Assembly: GCA_017936885.1 (NCBI GenBank)
Contig: JAGBEO010000028.1
Location: forward strand, 124,001-188,000
Source: Lachnospiraceae bacterium
GTDB lineage: Bacteria > Bacillota > Clostridia > Lachnospirales > Lachnospiraceae
DNA: 64,000 nucleotides
Reading direction: 5' to 3'
Position numbers and translations under genes: made by a program. The notes below the pieces were generated by a model that did not search any database, had not been told where the DNA came from, and saw nothing but the letters and a program-made list of their open reading frames with translations. This document shows positions 1-9,373 of the stretch, in pieces (the first letter of the stretch is position 1; each line of letters begins with the position of its first letter).

Positions 1-6
1 GGCACC

Positions 7-651
7 GTGCTGTGGGATAAAACCAAAAGAATTTATGAGGGCTTTGTAAACGACATGCCTTACACCGGCGGTAACAAGAATTTTATGGCACATTCCTTAT
101 ATGATTCGATTGCCTGTTTTGCCTATTGGGAAGCCATGCCGGAAGACAGAAAAGAGACAGTGGAGGAATTTACCAAGACGGTTGCATTGGTGTTTAATGG
201 GGATACTTCCGAGAAGAAACGGAACCCGGAATTTTTGACCGCTAATAATACTGTGCTGCTTAAGGCAATGGGAGTATTGCTGCGGCTTGTTTTTGCACCG
301 ATGAATAAAGCGGTTAGTTCCGGTAAATGGAACAATGCATGGAGATTGAGGATCAACCCAAACAAACCGGCAGAAGGATTACAGATGCTGTTGTTCGGCT
401 GTCCTATCGTCGATTTTGCCCAAAAGCATGGATATATGGATCTGATGCCTGCCATGTGCAATCCGGATTTCGATAATATGCCTGAACTTGGCATCCATCT
501 GATTCGACCGAAAACCGTGGGGATGGGATATCCTGTCTGTGATTACCGGTTTGTGGGCGATAAGTCGGAGGCTGCGAAGAAGTCTCCGGTCAGGATGGAT
601 GAAAAGGGATTTCTCGTAAATGATGTTCCTTATGAGGATAAAAAGATCTAA
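7..651 (+). CDS. L-2-amino-thiazoline-4-carboxylic acid hydrolase family protein (5' end uncertain)
   Basis: A 214-residue frame whose C-terminal half carries the pattern seen in the ATC hydrolase-like family: a Cys in FGCPIVDFAQKHG, then MPAMCNPDF and GYPVCDYRF near the end. The named enzyme hydrolyses a thiazoline ring on the way to L-cysteine, but many members in Clostridia have no tested activity, so the substrate is unknown. The first usable start (GTG at 7) lies at the window edge with no visible ribosome site, so the gene may begin upstream. A paralogue lies at 9827. Confidence 0.7.
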   Translation: MLWDKTKRIYEGFVNDMPYTGGNKNFMAHSLYDSIACFAYWEAMPEDRKETVEEFTKTVALVFNGDTSEKKRNPEFLTANNTVLLKAMGVLLRLVFAPMNKAVSSGKWNNAWRLRINPNKPAEGLQMLLFGCPIVDFAQKHGYMDLMPAMCNPDFDNMPELGIHLIRPKTVGMGYPVCDYRFVGDKSEAAKKSPVRMDEKGFLVNDVPYEDKKI

Positions 652-947
652 TTCTGTTGGCTGGAGAAAGCATTTGTATATTTGGAGAAGATATTATAGA
701 TGGTTGAAAAGTGGATTTTGGTGCGGGAATATGTATAAATGAATGCCTGATTCCGGCTTGTATGATGAGGGTCGAACCATGTAATATTTGAACGGAACCG
801 TGGAATAGGGAAGGATAAATCTTTATGGACAAAAAATATAAAGTGACACTGCCGATGGGAAAATGGGTGATTCTGTCGTAGCCGGAATAACTTCAATAAT
901 CCCGGTTACCGGATATCGGGGCACCGTGGTTACATGATGATAGAAAG
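652..947. other. Gene-free spacer
   Basis: About 300 bases with no convincing gene. A 19-codon frame starts at 824 (MDKKYKVTLPMGKW) and stops at once. It may be the remnant of a decayed gene, but nothing recognisable continues in other frames. The right edge contains the promoter of the MarR gene. Confidence 0.5.
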
Positions 948-976
948 TTGCGCCCGCTACTTTTTAGTGCTATACT
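948..976 (+). promoter_or_regulatory. Sigma-A promoter of marR-MATE operon
   Basis: TTGCGC (948-953), a 17-base spacer and TATACT (971-976) stand 29 bases before the MarR start. This also argues against translation starting at the TTG at 948, which belongs to the -35 element. Confidence 0.6.
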
Positions 977-1004
977 ACACGTTGGAAAGCAGGTGAGGAA
1001 TTAT

Positions 1005-1454
1005 ATGAATGACAATTTTCCCAATGTGGGGCGCTGCATATCTATTTTAGACCGGTTGATGAAAATGTACTATGACCACGGATTGACAGATTTTGAAATC
1101 GGCTGGGGACAGCAGTTTTATGCGGAATATATTTACGACCATCCGGGTGCATCTGCGCAGGAAATGGTAGAGTGCATACGGGTCGATAAAGCAACATTGA
1201 CGAAAACGATTAAGAAGTTGGTAGAAATCGGTTATGTACAAACGGTCAATGACGAAAAGGATAAGCGGATCAAGCATCTTTATCTTACGCCGGAAGGTGA
1301 GCCGGCAGTAAGGCGGATCAAGGAAATACATAGTGATTTCTACCATACTTTGTGTTCCGGTATCTCATCACAGGATATTAAGCTGACTGAGCAGACAATG
1401 GAACAAATGATAGAAAATATCAATCAGAAAGTATGGCACAGAATGGAGGAGTAA
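1005..1454 (+). CDS. MarR family transcriptional regulator
   Basis: A 149-residue winged-helix regulator. The recognition region (VDKATLTKTIKKLVEIGYV) is followed by a wing with DEKDKR and LTPEGE, the standard MarR layout. ATG at 1005 is chosen because AGGTGAGG lies just upstream and the promoter covers any earlier start. The exporter gene follows after 2 bases, so the pair is probably one operon in which this protein represses the pump until a ligand binds, as in MepR-MepA. Repression is inferred from family and context. Confidence 0.88.
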   Translation: MNDNFPNVGRCISILDRLMKMYYDHGLTDFEIGWGQQFYAEYIYDHPGASAQEMVECIRVDKATLTKTIKKLVEIGYVQTVNDEKDKRIKHLYLTPEGEPAVRRIKEIHSDFYHTLCSGISSQDIKLTEQTMEQMIENINQKVWHRMEE

Positions 1455-1456
1455 CA

Positions 1457-2821
1457 TTGGAAAACGGTGAAATTTCACAGATAAAAAATCCGTTGGAGTC
1501 AGAATCCATCGGTAAGCTGATCTTAAAGTATTCTCTTCCGGCAATCGCAAGCAGTCTGGTCAGTTCTGTCTATAATATTGTAGATCAGATTTTTGTCGGA
1601 AATAAAATCGGTGAACAGGGCAATGCCGCAACAAACGTGACCTTTCCCTTGGTCATGATCATAACGACACTGGCCATGACATTTGGCGCAGGCAGTTCTG
1701 CCTCTTTTAGTCTTTATCTTGGTCAGAAAGAAGAGAAAAAAGCAAAATCTATTGTTGGAAATGGAATGACACTTATGATATTATGTGGTATTATCATTGC
1801 AGTTATTTCCCAAATCCTGCTGCGTCCGATTCTTACTGCCTTCGGTGGACGCGGTCAGACATTGGAATACGCCATAGAATATACGCGTATTCTTGCACTT
1901 GGATTTCCGCTGGCTATTTTAGGAACAGGTGCAAGCCAGTTGATTCGTGCGGACGGAAGCCCGCGGTATGCCATGGCATCTACCATGTCGGGAGCGGTAC
2001 TGAATTGTATCCTTGATCCGATTTTTATTTTCGGTCTTGATATGGGGATGTCAGGGGCTGCTCTTGCGACCGTGATCGGACAGCTTGTTTCCGGAGTCCT
2101 GATACTTACATATTTTACGAGATTTAAAACATTCCGGCTGCAGGGGAAAGATTTTGCTCCGCAGAAGAGAAGTGTAGTACAGATTTTCAGGCTCGGTGTT
2201 GCGGCGGGGGCAAACCAGCTGGCGGTTACGCTCGTGCAGATTGTGATGAATAATACGCTTGGTTATTATGGGGAACACTCTGTGTATGGCAGGGATATTC
2301 CTTTGGCGTGCGTAGGTATTATTTCTAAAGTAAATTCCGTGTTTAACGGTGTTATTTTCGGTATTTCCCAGAGCACACAACCGATTCTGGGCTATAATTA
2401 TGGCGCCCGGAATTATGATCGTGTAAGGGCTGCATTTAAGAAAGCGGTTGTGATCGTAACAGGTATATCGGTGGCGGCTTTTTGCTGCTTTCAGATATTC
2501 CCAAGGCAGATCATCGGTATATTCGGGCAGGGAGACGCGCTTTATTATGAATTTGCCCTGCGGTATTTTCATATTTTCTTGTTCTGCACTTTTATTGTCG
2601 GTGCACAGATTCTATGCGCGCAGTTTTTTCCATCCATCGGGAAAGGCGGGATCGGAACCGTGGTGTCGCTCAGCAGACAGGTATTTTTCCTGCTTCCGCT
2701 TGTGATCGTATTCCCACTTATATGGGGAATCGACGGCGTTCTGTGGGCAGGACCGATCGCGGACGGCTTGTCCGGTGTCTTGGCACTGTTGCTTGTTAGA
2801 AGAGAAATGAAAACATGGTGA
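1457..2821 (+). CDS. MATE family efflux transporter
   Basis: A 454-residue polytopic membrane protein with the MATE N-terminus (ILKYSLPAIASSLVSSVYNIVDQIFVG) and the second-half repeat near PILGYNYGARN. It is expected to export cationic drugs or metabolites using a sodium or proton gradient. The start is TTG at 1457, directly after the MarR stop, with GGAGGAG 8-12 bases upstream. The in-frame ATG at 1433 lies inside marR and has no ribosome site. It is translationally close-coupled to the regulator. The substrate cannot be deduced. Confidence 0.9.
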   Translation: MENGEISQIKNPLESESIGKLILKYSLPAIASSLVSSVYNIVDQIFVGNKIGEQGNAATNVTFPLVMIITTLAMTFGAGSSASFSLYLGQKEEKKAKSIVGNGMTLMILCGIIIAVISQILLRPILTAFGGRGQTLEYAIEYTRILALGFPLAILGTGASQLIRADGSPRYAMASTMSGAVLNCILDPIFIFGLDMGMSGAALATVIGQLVSGVLILTYFTRFKTFRLQGKDFAPQKRSVVQIFRLGVAAGANQLAVTLVQIVMNNTLGYYGEHSVYGRDIPLACVGIISKVNSVFNGVIFGISQSTQPILGYNYGARNYDRVRAAFKKAVVIVTGISVAAFCCFQIFPRQIIGIFGQGDALYYEFALRYFHIFLFCTFIVGAQILCAQFFPSIGKGGIGTVVSLSRQVFFLLPLVIVFPLIWGIDGVLWAGPIADGLSGVLALLLVRREMKTW

Positions 2822-2846
2822 TTATCATATTTGGGAGGTATAATCT

Positions 2847-3857
2847 ATGAAAACAGCAATTTATTTAGGGCAGGAAAACATAGAAGTTCGGGAATTACCG
2901 AATCCTGTTTGCGGCGATAATGACGTGGTTATCCAAAATATCTATTCCAGCATCTGCGGAACTGATGTTGCGGTTTTTACAAAGGGACCGAACACTGGTC
3001 ATAAAGTCAATGTGGGAGGCGAATTTGGTCATGAGACGGTTTCCCGCATTGTGGAAGTGGGAAAAAATATAACCGAATTTAAAGTGGGTGAACGAGTATA
3101 TCCTTACCCACGCTATGCAAAGAATGACACCAAAAGGGCAGGTACGATCGGCGGCTTTTCTGAGTATATTCTCGTGCCGGAAGCAAAACGTGACCATTCC
3201 CTGTATGCTGTGCCGGAGAAAATCTCTGACAGGCTTGCATGTCTGATCGAGCCCTTTACGGTCGGCTGCCGTGCCGCCCGCCGTGGACAGCCACAGAAGG
3301 GCGAGAACGCAGTCGTGTTCGGATGCGGAACGATCGGTCTGGCTGCCGCTGTTGCGTTAATACATTTCGGGATGGATAAAGTCATGCTTTGTGATGTGTC
3401 CGATTTCCGTCTGCGGATAGCCGGGAATCTCGGCTTTGCCGTCTGCAACACGGAGAAGGAAGATTTTGTACAAAAAGCGGCGGATTACTTTGGAACAGCG
3501 CCCTCTTTGACCGGAATGGTTCCCAATATTGACTGTTGGATCGATGCCGCAGGCGCCGAGAGTATTCTGGATTCTTATATGCAACACGGAAAAATCATCA
3601 GCCGTTTTGTGGCGGTTGCCGTGAATAATAAGCCGCGGCAGCTCGATCTGCTGCACATGACCTATGCGCAGAAAAGCATTATTGGCTCCGGCGGTTATTT
3701 CCCGGAGGATGTGAGGGACGTGATGGCGATCATGACAGGTGGAAGATGGGATCTGGAGTCTATTATCACGCAGGAATTTCCTTTGGAGAAGATATCTGAG
3801 GCAATCCAGACTGCCGCAGACCCGGAAAAGGCTTTTAACGTGACGATCAGGTTTTGA
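2847..3857 (+). CDS. Zinc-binding alcohol dehydrogenase family protein (MDR)
   Basis: A 336-residue medium-chain dehydrogenase. Catalytic-domain signs are SSICGTD (zinc Cys) and GGEFGHE (the GHE motif) near residues 32-60; the nucleotide-binding Rossmann motif is FGCGTIGLAA near residue 155. The four-Cys structural zinc lobe is largely absent, which resembles sorbitol/threonine dehydrogenase-like members. It likely oxidises an alcohol or polyol with NAD(P). It lies 25 bases after the MATE gene with its own GGGAGG site and may be cotranscribed. The substrate is unknown. Confidence 0.82.
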   Translation: MKTAIYLGQENIEVRELPNPVCGDNDVVIQNIYSSICGTDVAVFTKGPNTGHKVNVGGEFGHETVSRIVEVGKNITEFKVGERVYPYPRYAKNDTKRAGTIGGFSEYILVPEAKRDHSLYAVPEKISDRLACLIEPFTVGCRAARRGQPQKGENAVVFGCGTIGLAAAVALIHFGMDKVMLCDVSDFRLRIAGNLGFAVCNTEKEDFVQKAADYFGTAPSLTGMVPNIDCWIDAAGAESILDSYMQHGKIISRFVAVAVNNKPRQLDLLHMTYAQKSIIGSGGYFPEDVRDVMAIMTGGRWDLESIITQEFPLEKISEAIQTAADPEKAFNVTIRF

Positions 3858-3923
3858 GCGATATAACAGATCACAAATCCGGCGAAGAAGTTGCCTGAAA
3901 AAGAAATATAAAAATACAAATAT

Positions 3924-3958
3924 GGAACGGTTTTGCGACAGAACCGTTTCATTTTTTG
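3924..3958 (+). terminator. Rho-independent terminator
   Basis: Stem AACGGTT (3926-3932) pairs with AACCGTT (3942-3948) and is followed by a T run at 3952-3957. It ends the marR-MATE-dehydrogenase run. Confidence 0.65.
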
Positions 3959-4017
3959 TGTAATATTTTTCATATCTTTTTCGGTGCAAATGTGTTTATA
4001 AAGGTTTCAGATAATAC

Positions 4018-4046
4018 TTGTGATTTTGTAAATGATAAATTATATT
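4018..4046 (+). promoter_or_regulatory. Promoter of rhodanese-TtcA gene
   Basis: TTGTGA (4018-4023), 17-base spacer, TATATT (4041-4046) in a very AT-rich stretch 74 bases before the start codon. Confidence 0.45.
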
Positions 4047-4119
4047 ATATATACCTATAAATTTTATATATCTGTAAATATCTCTAAAAATGACGGAAAA
4101 GAGGTTGAGGAATTCAAAC

Positions 4120-5301
4120 ATGGAAAATGCAGAAGAGATCTTTGATATATCAGAGTCGGAAATAACTGTGTCGGAATTAGCGTTATGGGACAAAAACAGT
4201 TATGTGTTAGTGGATGTCAGGGATGAATTGTCTTATGCTTACGGACATTTGCCGGACGCCATACACATACCGCTTGAACAGTTGGCAGGCAGAGTATCAG
4301 AACTTAGCGGGAGTAAGGTCGTTGTTTATTGCAAGAAGGGCGAAACCAGCGTCGAAGCGGTCCGATTATTGAGAGCCGAAGGAAGGGAAGCATACAACCT
4401 GAAAGGCGGATATATCGCATGGCTGATGGCGGTTGTAAGCCAGGAGCAGAAGGACGATAAAAAGGATACCTTCTACCTGGAAGTGGAGCAAAGCATCCGC
4501 AAAAGATTCCATAAGAAGATCTGGACTAAATTTACAAGGGCTATCAATGACTATGAACTGGTGAAGGAAGGAGATAAGATTGCCGTCTGCATATCAGGAG
4601 GAAAGGATTCCATGCTGATGGCAAAACTTTTCCAGGAGCTGAAAAGACATAATAAGTTTGACTTTGATGTCCGGTTTCTCGTAATGGACCCAGGATATAG
4701 CCCGGAAAACAGGAAAGTGATAGAGAATAATGCCAGAAAGCTTAATATTCCGATCACGATATTTGAGTCGGACATATTTGAATCGGTATTTCATGTGGAG
4801 AAATCACCGTGTTATCTGTGTGCCAGAATGAGAAGAGGATATCTGTACAGCAAGGCGAAGGAGCTTGGCTGTAATAAGATCGCATTGGGACACCATTATG
4901 ATGATGTGATCGAGACGATCCTCATGGGAATGCTTTACGGCGGACAGATGCAGACCATGATGCCCAAGCTTCACAGTACAAACTTTGAAGGCATGGAGCT
5001 GATCCGTCCGCTGTATCTGATCAGGGAATGTGATATTAAAGCGTGGAGAGACGCCAATCATTTGCAATTTATACAGTGTGCATGTAAGTTTACGGATACC
5101 TGTTCCTCCTGTCAGGACGACGGACAAAGCAATTCCAAGAGACTGGAAGTAAAGAAACTGATACAAGAACTTAAGAGGACCAATCCGTTCGTGGAAAGCA
5201 ATATTTTTAAGAGCGTGGAAAATGTGAATCTAAGTACAGTGATCGCTTATAAAAAGGATGGCATCAAGCATCATTTCCTAGAGGATTATGATGCTTTATA
5301 G
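4120..5301 (+). CDS. Rhodanese domain fused to TtcA-like tRNA thiolation ATPase
   Basis: 393 residues in two modules. Residues 5-105 form a rhodanese domain (VDVRDE; active-site Cys about residue 71 in VVYCKKGETS). Residues 130-393 form a PP-loop ATP pyrophosphatase with SGGKDS near 158, a CYLC pair near 230 and a Cys cluster CACKFTDTCSSC near 320, as in TtcA enzymes that make 2-thiocytidine at tRNA position 32. The rhodanese could hand persulfide sulfur to the thiolation site in cis. The ATG at 4120 has TGAGG upstream; the earlier ATG at 4090 has none. tRNA as substrate is inferred. Confidence 0.82.
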   Translation: MENAEEIFDISESEITVSELALWDKNSYVLVDVRDELSYAYGHLPDAIHIPLEQLAGRVSELSGSKVVVYCKKGETSVEAVRLLRAEGREAYNLKGGYIAWLMAVVSQEQKDDKKDTFYLEVEQSIRKRFHKKIWTKFTRAINDYELVKEGDKIAVCISGGKDSMLMAKLFQELKRHNKFDFDVRFLVMDPGYSPENRKVIENNARKLNIPITIFESDIFESVFHVEKSPCYLCARMRRGYLYSKAKELGCNKIALGHHYDDVIETILMGMLYGGQMQTMMPKLHSTNFEGMELIRPLYLIRECDIKAWRDANHLQFIQCACKFTDTCSSCQDDGQSNSKRLEVKKLIQELKRTNPFVESNIFKSVENVNLSTVIAYKKDGIKHHFLEDYDAL

Positions 5302-5348
5302 CATTGCGATGCGCAGAGAAAAGCTTAAGAAGAATGTGAGAAAGTGGC

Positions 5349-5376
5349 GCTTTGGCTGAAGGGCTGAGGCATTTTT
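5349..5376 (+). terminator. Terminator
   Basis: GCTTTGGCT (5349-5357) folds with GGGCTGAGGC (5361-5370) through several G-U pairs, followed by ATTTTT and a second T run. Confidence 0.5.
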
Positions 5377-5450
5377 GGTTTTTTAGTTAATCTATGTTAG
5401 AATAATACAGATCAGTAATAAATTAACATTGCACTAGGAAAGGAGAAATT

Positions 5451-7613
5451 GTGCGTCTTATCACAGTTCTCAGGAAAAATTCGAAAAATATATCATTTGC
5501 CAAAGACTGTACAGCCGGTATTATTGTGGCGCTTGTATCGCTGCCGATTTCTATGGGATACGCCCAACTTGCCGGACTTCCGGTAGTGTATGGGTTATAC
5601 GGTTCCCTGTTACCGATTTTAGTGTATGGTTTTTTGACCACCTCGCCTCAATTTGTGGTAGGTGTGGATGCCATGCCGGCAGTTATGGTGGGCGGTCTTT
5701 TGGCTGAACTGGGAATCGCGGCGGAATCAGAGGAGGCTTTGCAGCTTGTACCGCTGATTTCCTTTCTTGTGGCACTTTGGTTTCTTGTGTTTTATCTTCT
5801 CCGCGCCGGGCGGGTGGTCAAATATATTTCCACGCCTGTCATGGGCGGTTTTATTTCCGGCGTAGGTGCGACGATCATTCTCATGCAGGTGCCCAAACTT
5901 TTTGGCGGAAGTGCCGGGACAGGAGAAGAGATCCTTCTTGTGGAACATATTGTGCAGGAATTTGATGAATTTCATGTATTGTCAGCAATTTTGGGTTTTG
6001 GAACCATTTTGATTATTTTATTATGTAAAAAGTGGATTCCCAAAGTTCCGATGACAGTTATTATGATGGTCGTTGGTGCGGCTCTTCAACTGACTTGCCA
6101 GCTGGATCAATATGGCGTGAAATTGCTGCCGGAAGTGTCCGGTGGCCTTCCAAGATTTATGATGCCGGACGTTTGGCTTTTAACGGAGAATACGGCAGAC
6201 TTACTCATGCGGTCTTTGAGCATTGCGGCGGTCATCATGGCACAGACACTTCTGGCAACGGGAAATTATGCCATGAAATACGGAGATGAAGTGGACAATA
6301 ATGCGGAACTTCTTGCCTATGCGGGCATGAATCTGGCGGGCGGTTTGGTTGGATGTTGTCCGATCAACGGCAGTGTTTCCCGCAGCGGAATTGCGGATTC
6401 TTTTGGCTGCCGCTCCCAGGTGATGTCGATAGCGGCAGCGATGACAATGCTGTTTGTTCTTCTGTTTGGCACGCCGTTTTTAAAATATCTGCCGGTGCCG
6501 GTACTGACCGGTATCGTGATAACGGCACTGATCGGTATTTTAGAAACCGCGCTTGCCAAAAAGCTTTGGAAGACCGGTAAGAATGAGTGGTTCATTTTTA
6601 TGGTTGCTTTCTTAGGCGTACTGCTATTTGGAACAGTGAACGGTGTCGTAATCGGCGTTGTGCTCTCTTTTATAGAAGTTGCCCTTCGCGCGGTAACACC
6701 GCCGGCAACATTTTTGGGACGTATTCCCGGGCAGGGCAATTATTTTGCATTGGATCGAAACAGTGCTGCACGACCTATTAAATATACGGTCATCTATCGT
6801 TTCAGCGGCAATCTCTTTTTTGCCAATATAGATCGTTTCGAGAAAGATATCCTGAATGCAATCGATTCAGATACGAAACAGGTCATCGTGGATGCAAGAG
6901 GCATTGGCAGCCTGGATATAACGGCGGCAGACCGGCTGCTGCTTCTTCACAAAAAACTCAAGGACAGAGGAATTCGTTTTTATTTGACAGAACATGACGG
7001 AACGTTAAATGATCAGATCCGTGCCCTTGGGGCTGGCAGTCTGTTGAAGGAAGGCGCAGTGCGCCGGACGATTTCCCTGGCTCTTCGCGATGCAGGCGTC
7101 AATAAACCATATGAACTGGAAGATACACCTGCCGCTGTGGAATTTGCCGCAGAGACGACGGAACAGCTTCCTGAGTTTGAGTGGGCTTTTGGAAATGAGG
7201 CGGAAAGGTATATGCAGAAACTTGCAGATTCTGCAGCGGATGAATTGGTTCAAGCGGAAACGTCTGAAGTGCAGGTGGCGAAACTTTTGGATGGACATGG
7301 TGTGCAGACATCTTGGGGTAAGATCGGTCTTTTCGATGAAAATGAGTTTTTGGATTATTTGGAAATCCGATTGGAGGAACTTACTCATAAGGGGCGGATT
7401 TCCAAGCAGCAGGAGGCTGTTTTGGAGAGACATATCGAGGAACGGCGTCAATTCGGAGAAGAGAGGCTTGATAAGATCAATCCCCATGCGATGGATCTGC
7501 TTGCTAAGCATCGTGCTGAGATTCGCGAACATATCCGCAAGCAGTATCCCCAGGAATATGAGCATTTGGTGAAGCTTCGTGAGGAATTGCAAAAGCAGGC
7601 GGAACAAAAATAA
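5451..7613 (+). CDS. SulP family inorganic anion transporter with STAS domain
   Basis: 720 residues beginning at GTG with AAAGGAGA seven bases upstream. Residues 1-420 are strongly hydrophobic with the SulP opening (LPISMGYAQLAGLPVVYGLYG) and INGSVSRSGIADSFG in the core. Residues about 440-550 form a STAS domain (FSGNLFFANIDRF, VIVDARGIGSLD). The last 170 residues are a charged, Glu/Arg-rich tail longer than in most relatives. It likely carries sulfate, bicarbonate or another oxyanion with Na+ or H+. A sulfur link to the preceding rhodanese-TtcA gene is possible but unproven. Confidence 0.88.
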   Translation: MRLITVLRKNSKNISFAKDCTAGIIVALVSLPISMGYAQLAGLPVVYGLYGSLLPILVYGFLTTSPQFVVGVDAMPAVMVGGLLAELGIAAESEEALQLVPLISFLVALWFLVFYLLRAGRVVKYISTPVMGGFISGVGATIILMQVPKLFGGSAGTGEEILLVEHIVQEFDEFHVLSAILGFGTILIILLCKKWIPKVPMTVIMMVVGAALQLTCQLDQYGVKLLPEVSGGLPRFMMPDVWLLTENTADLLMRSLSIAAVIMAQTLLATGNYAMKYGDEVDNNAELLAYAGMNLAGGLVGCCPINGSVSRSGIADSFGCRSQVMSIAAAMTMLFVLLFGTPFLKYLPVPVLTGIVITALIGILETALAKKLWKTGKNEWFIFMVAFLGVLLFGTVNGVVIGVVLSFIEVALRAVTPPATFLGRIPGQGNYFALDRNSAARPIKYTVIYRFSGNLFFANIDRFEKDILNAIDSDTKQVIVDARGIGSLDITAADRLLLLHKKLKDRGIRFYLTEHDGTLNDQIRALGAGSLLKEGAVRRTISLALRDAGVNKPYELEDTPAAVEFAAETTEQLPEFEWAFGNEAERYMQKLADSAADELVQAETSEVQVAKLLDGHGVQTSWGKIGLFDENEFLDYLEIRLEELTHKGRISKQQEAVLERHIEERRQFGEERLDKINPHAMDLLAKHRAEIREHIRKQYPQEYEHLVKLREELQKQAEQK

Positions 7614-7708
7614 CTTTAGATCGATGAGGATAAAGAGTATAAGATGAGAGAGAGTTAGGCTGTGATGAGAGCGGGCGTAATGTCCGTGACATAAGGAAAG
7701 AACACGAT

Positions 7709-7736
7709 GGCGCTCTGCTTCGGCAGGGCGTTTTTC
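7709..7736 (+). terminator. UUCG-loop terminator
   Basis: CGCTCTGC (7711-7718), loop TTCG, GCAGGGCG (7723-7730), then TTTTT. It ends the SulP transcript. Confidence 0.75.
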
Positions 7737-7767
7737 ATTTGTTTTTCTGACGGTCTGGATATCGGAG

Positions 7768-7796
7768 TGAAACTTTTAAGCATGTCTGTTTGTCTA
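7768..7796 (+). promoter_or_regulatory. ECF-type promoter (autoregulation of the sigma factor)
   Basis: TGAAAC (7768-7773), 17-base spacer, TGTCTA (7791-7796). The TGAAAC / CGTC-like pair is the usual promoter class for Bacillota ECF sigma factors, and it stands upstream of an ECF sigma gene, as autoregulation predicts. Confidence 0.55.
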
Positions 7797-7862
7797 ATAT
7801 ATGTAGGAGGAAAACGTTAATACTTTTCCAACTGCTAACTGTGCGCACAGGAGGACTGTTTC

Positions 7863-8378
7863 ATGCAGAATAAAGAAACGGTGAATTTAATAAAGAAAGC
7901 AAAGCGGCGGGATGCGGATGCTTTTACTGAACTGATGCAGTTCTATATGAAGGACCTATATAGAGTTGCGCTGGCTATTTTGATGAACGATGAAGATGCG
8001 GCTGATGCGATTCAGGATACTATTTTAGTCTGTTGGGAAAAATTAAATACATTGCGGCAAGAACAATATTTCAAGACATGGATGACAAGGATTTTAATCA
8101 ATAAATGTTATGCCATTCGGGATAAAGCGCTGCATGTCGTGGATCTGGCAACGTATGATGAGCCCATAGCAGAAGACAGATATAATCTGGAATATAAAGA
8201 AGCTCTGTCTTCCTTAGACGAAAAGTATCGAAGTGTATTGACTTTATTCTATAGTGAGGGGTATCACATCGATGAAATATCAGCCATTTTGAAAATTCCC
8301 CAAAGTACCGTGAAGACAAGACTGAAACGGGGAAGAGAAAAGCTTGCATGGTATTACAGAGAGTATGGAAAGGAGTAA
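7863..8378 (+). CDS. RNA polymerase sigma factor, ECF subfamily
   Basis: 171 residues. Region 2 covers about residues 18-80 (ALAILMNDEDAADAIQDTILVCW, the conserved DA-D-QD helix). Region 4 covers residues 115-165 (YHIDEISAILKIPQSTVKTRLKRGREKL, a helix-turn-helix for the -35 element). There is no region 1 or 3, which defines the ECF class. AGGAGG precedes the ATG. The next gene overlaps the end of its transcript and encodes the likely membrane anti-sigma partner, so it probably answers a cell-envelope signal. Confidence 0.88.
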   Translation: MQNKETVNLIKKAKRRDADAFTELMQFYMKDLYRVALAILMNDEDAADAIQDTILVCWEKLNTLRQEQYFKTWMTRILINKCYAIRDKALHVVDLATYDEPIAEDRYNLEYKEALSSLDEKYRSVLTLFYSEGYHIDEISAILKIPQSTVKTRLKRGREKLAWYYREYGKE

Positions 8379-8383
8379 TCCTC

Positions 8384-9373
8384 ATGGAAAATAAAGAAAT
8401 CAGAATCTTTACAAGCGATATTGAAGTGCCTGCAGTAGTTCAGAAGAAAGCGGATGCCGCCTTTGCACAAATTAAAAAAGAGAGGGCAGAAGCTATGAAA
8501 ACAAAAAGAGATGAAAAGATAAAACCCGAACAAGGTAAAATGACAAAATATATAAAACCAATTATTGCGGCAGCAGCTTGTGTGGCGCTTATTACAGGCG
8601 TCGGAGTCAGCAATTATGTTGGAAAGGATTACAATAATCCGGTGGTAAAGGAGAACGGCGGAGATAATGACAAGTCAGCATTAGATAGTTTGGTACAGGG
8701 CAATATGTTTACCATGACCGCATATGCAAAGGAATTAGAGCCAGGCAAACCTGTACCGTTAACAACAGATGTAGGTAATTCGGGTCGCGCCAGTGTGTTT
8801 AGCGGCGATGAAGACGGCAGTGTCAGTTATTGTATCAATACGGAATTTTTGTGTCAGGGAGAAAATATTGAACGTGTCGGCTACAGCATTAACCACGGTG
8901 CTTTTCAGGTTATACAGCCGATCAATTCTGATGACAGAATTATAGTGGATGGGCAGATTTATAACGGAGAATTGAATACGGGGAGCATCGGAGGCGGTTA
9001 TGATGAAACATTGGAGGAACAGCCTGAATTATACGAAACCACGTTATATCAATCTTTTACATTGGATTATGATAAGCAGAGTGCTGAAAATACTTGGATA
9101 AATATCTGTAATGAATGTCCGGATAACGGAGAAATTCTGGATTTGATGTGGGGGGAAGCTAATACACTTGAAGAAGAGAACGACGGAATCAATAAGCTGC
9201 TTGACAATACCGTCATTACATGTACAGTCTATTATGCTGACGGTACATCTCAGTCCGTCGATATTGGAGTAAGCAGCCGGGTTATGACCTATGAGGAAGC
9301 AGGAGAGCCTTGCGGAAAGGATGATATACCCGGAGTTACCAAAAGTACATTTATTACTTTTGAAGTGAAGTAA
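8384..9373 (+). CDS. Membrane anti-sigma factor-like protein (DUF4179-like)
   Basis: 329 residues. The N-terminal about 60 residues are charged and cytoplasmic, followed by one transmembrane helix (IIAAAACVALITGVGVSNYV, about residues 59-80) and a long extracytoplasmic domain. This topology, with the sigma gene ending 5 bases upstream, is that of anti-sigma factors that hold an ECF sigma factor at the membrane. No zinc-type HxxxCxxC motif is visible. ATG at 8384 follows AAAGGAG. The ligand of the outer domain is unknown. Assignment rests on position and topology more than on sequence identity. Confidence 0.65.
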   Translation: MENKEIRIFTSDIEVPAVVQKKADAAFAQIKKERAEAMKTKRDEKIKPEQGKMTKYIKPIIAAAACVALITGVGVSNYVGKDYNNPVVKENGGDNDKSALDSLVQGNMFTMTAYAKELEPGKPVPLTTDVGNSGRASVFSGDEDGSVSYCINTEFLCQGENIERVGYSINHGAFQVIQPINSDDRIIVDGQIYNGELNTGSIGGGYDETLEEQPELYETTLYQSFTLDYDKQSAENTWINICNECPDNGEILDLMWGEANTLEEENDGINKLLDNTVITCTVYYADGTSQSVDIGVSSRVMTYEEAGEPCGKDDIPGVTKSTFITFEVK

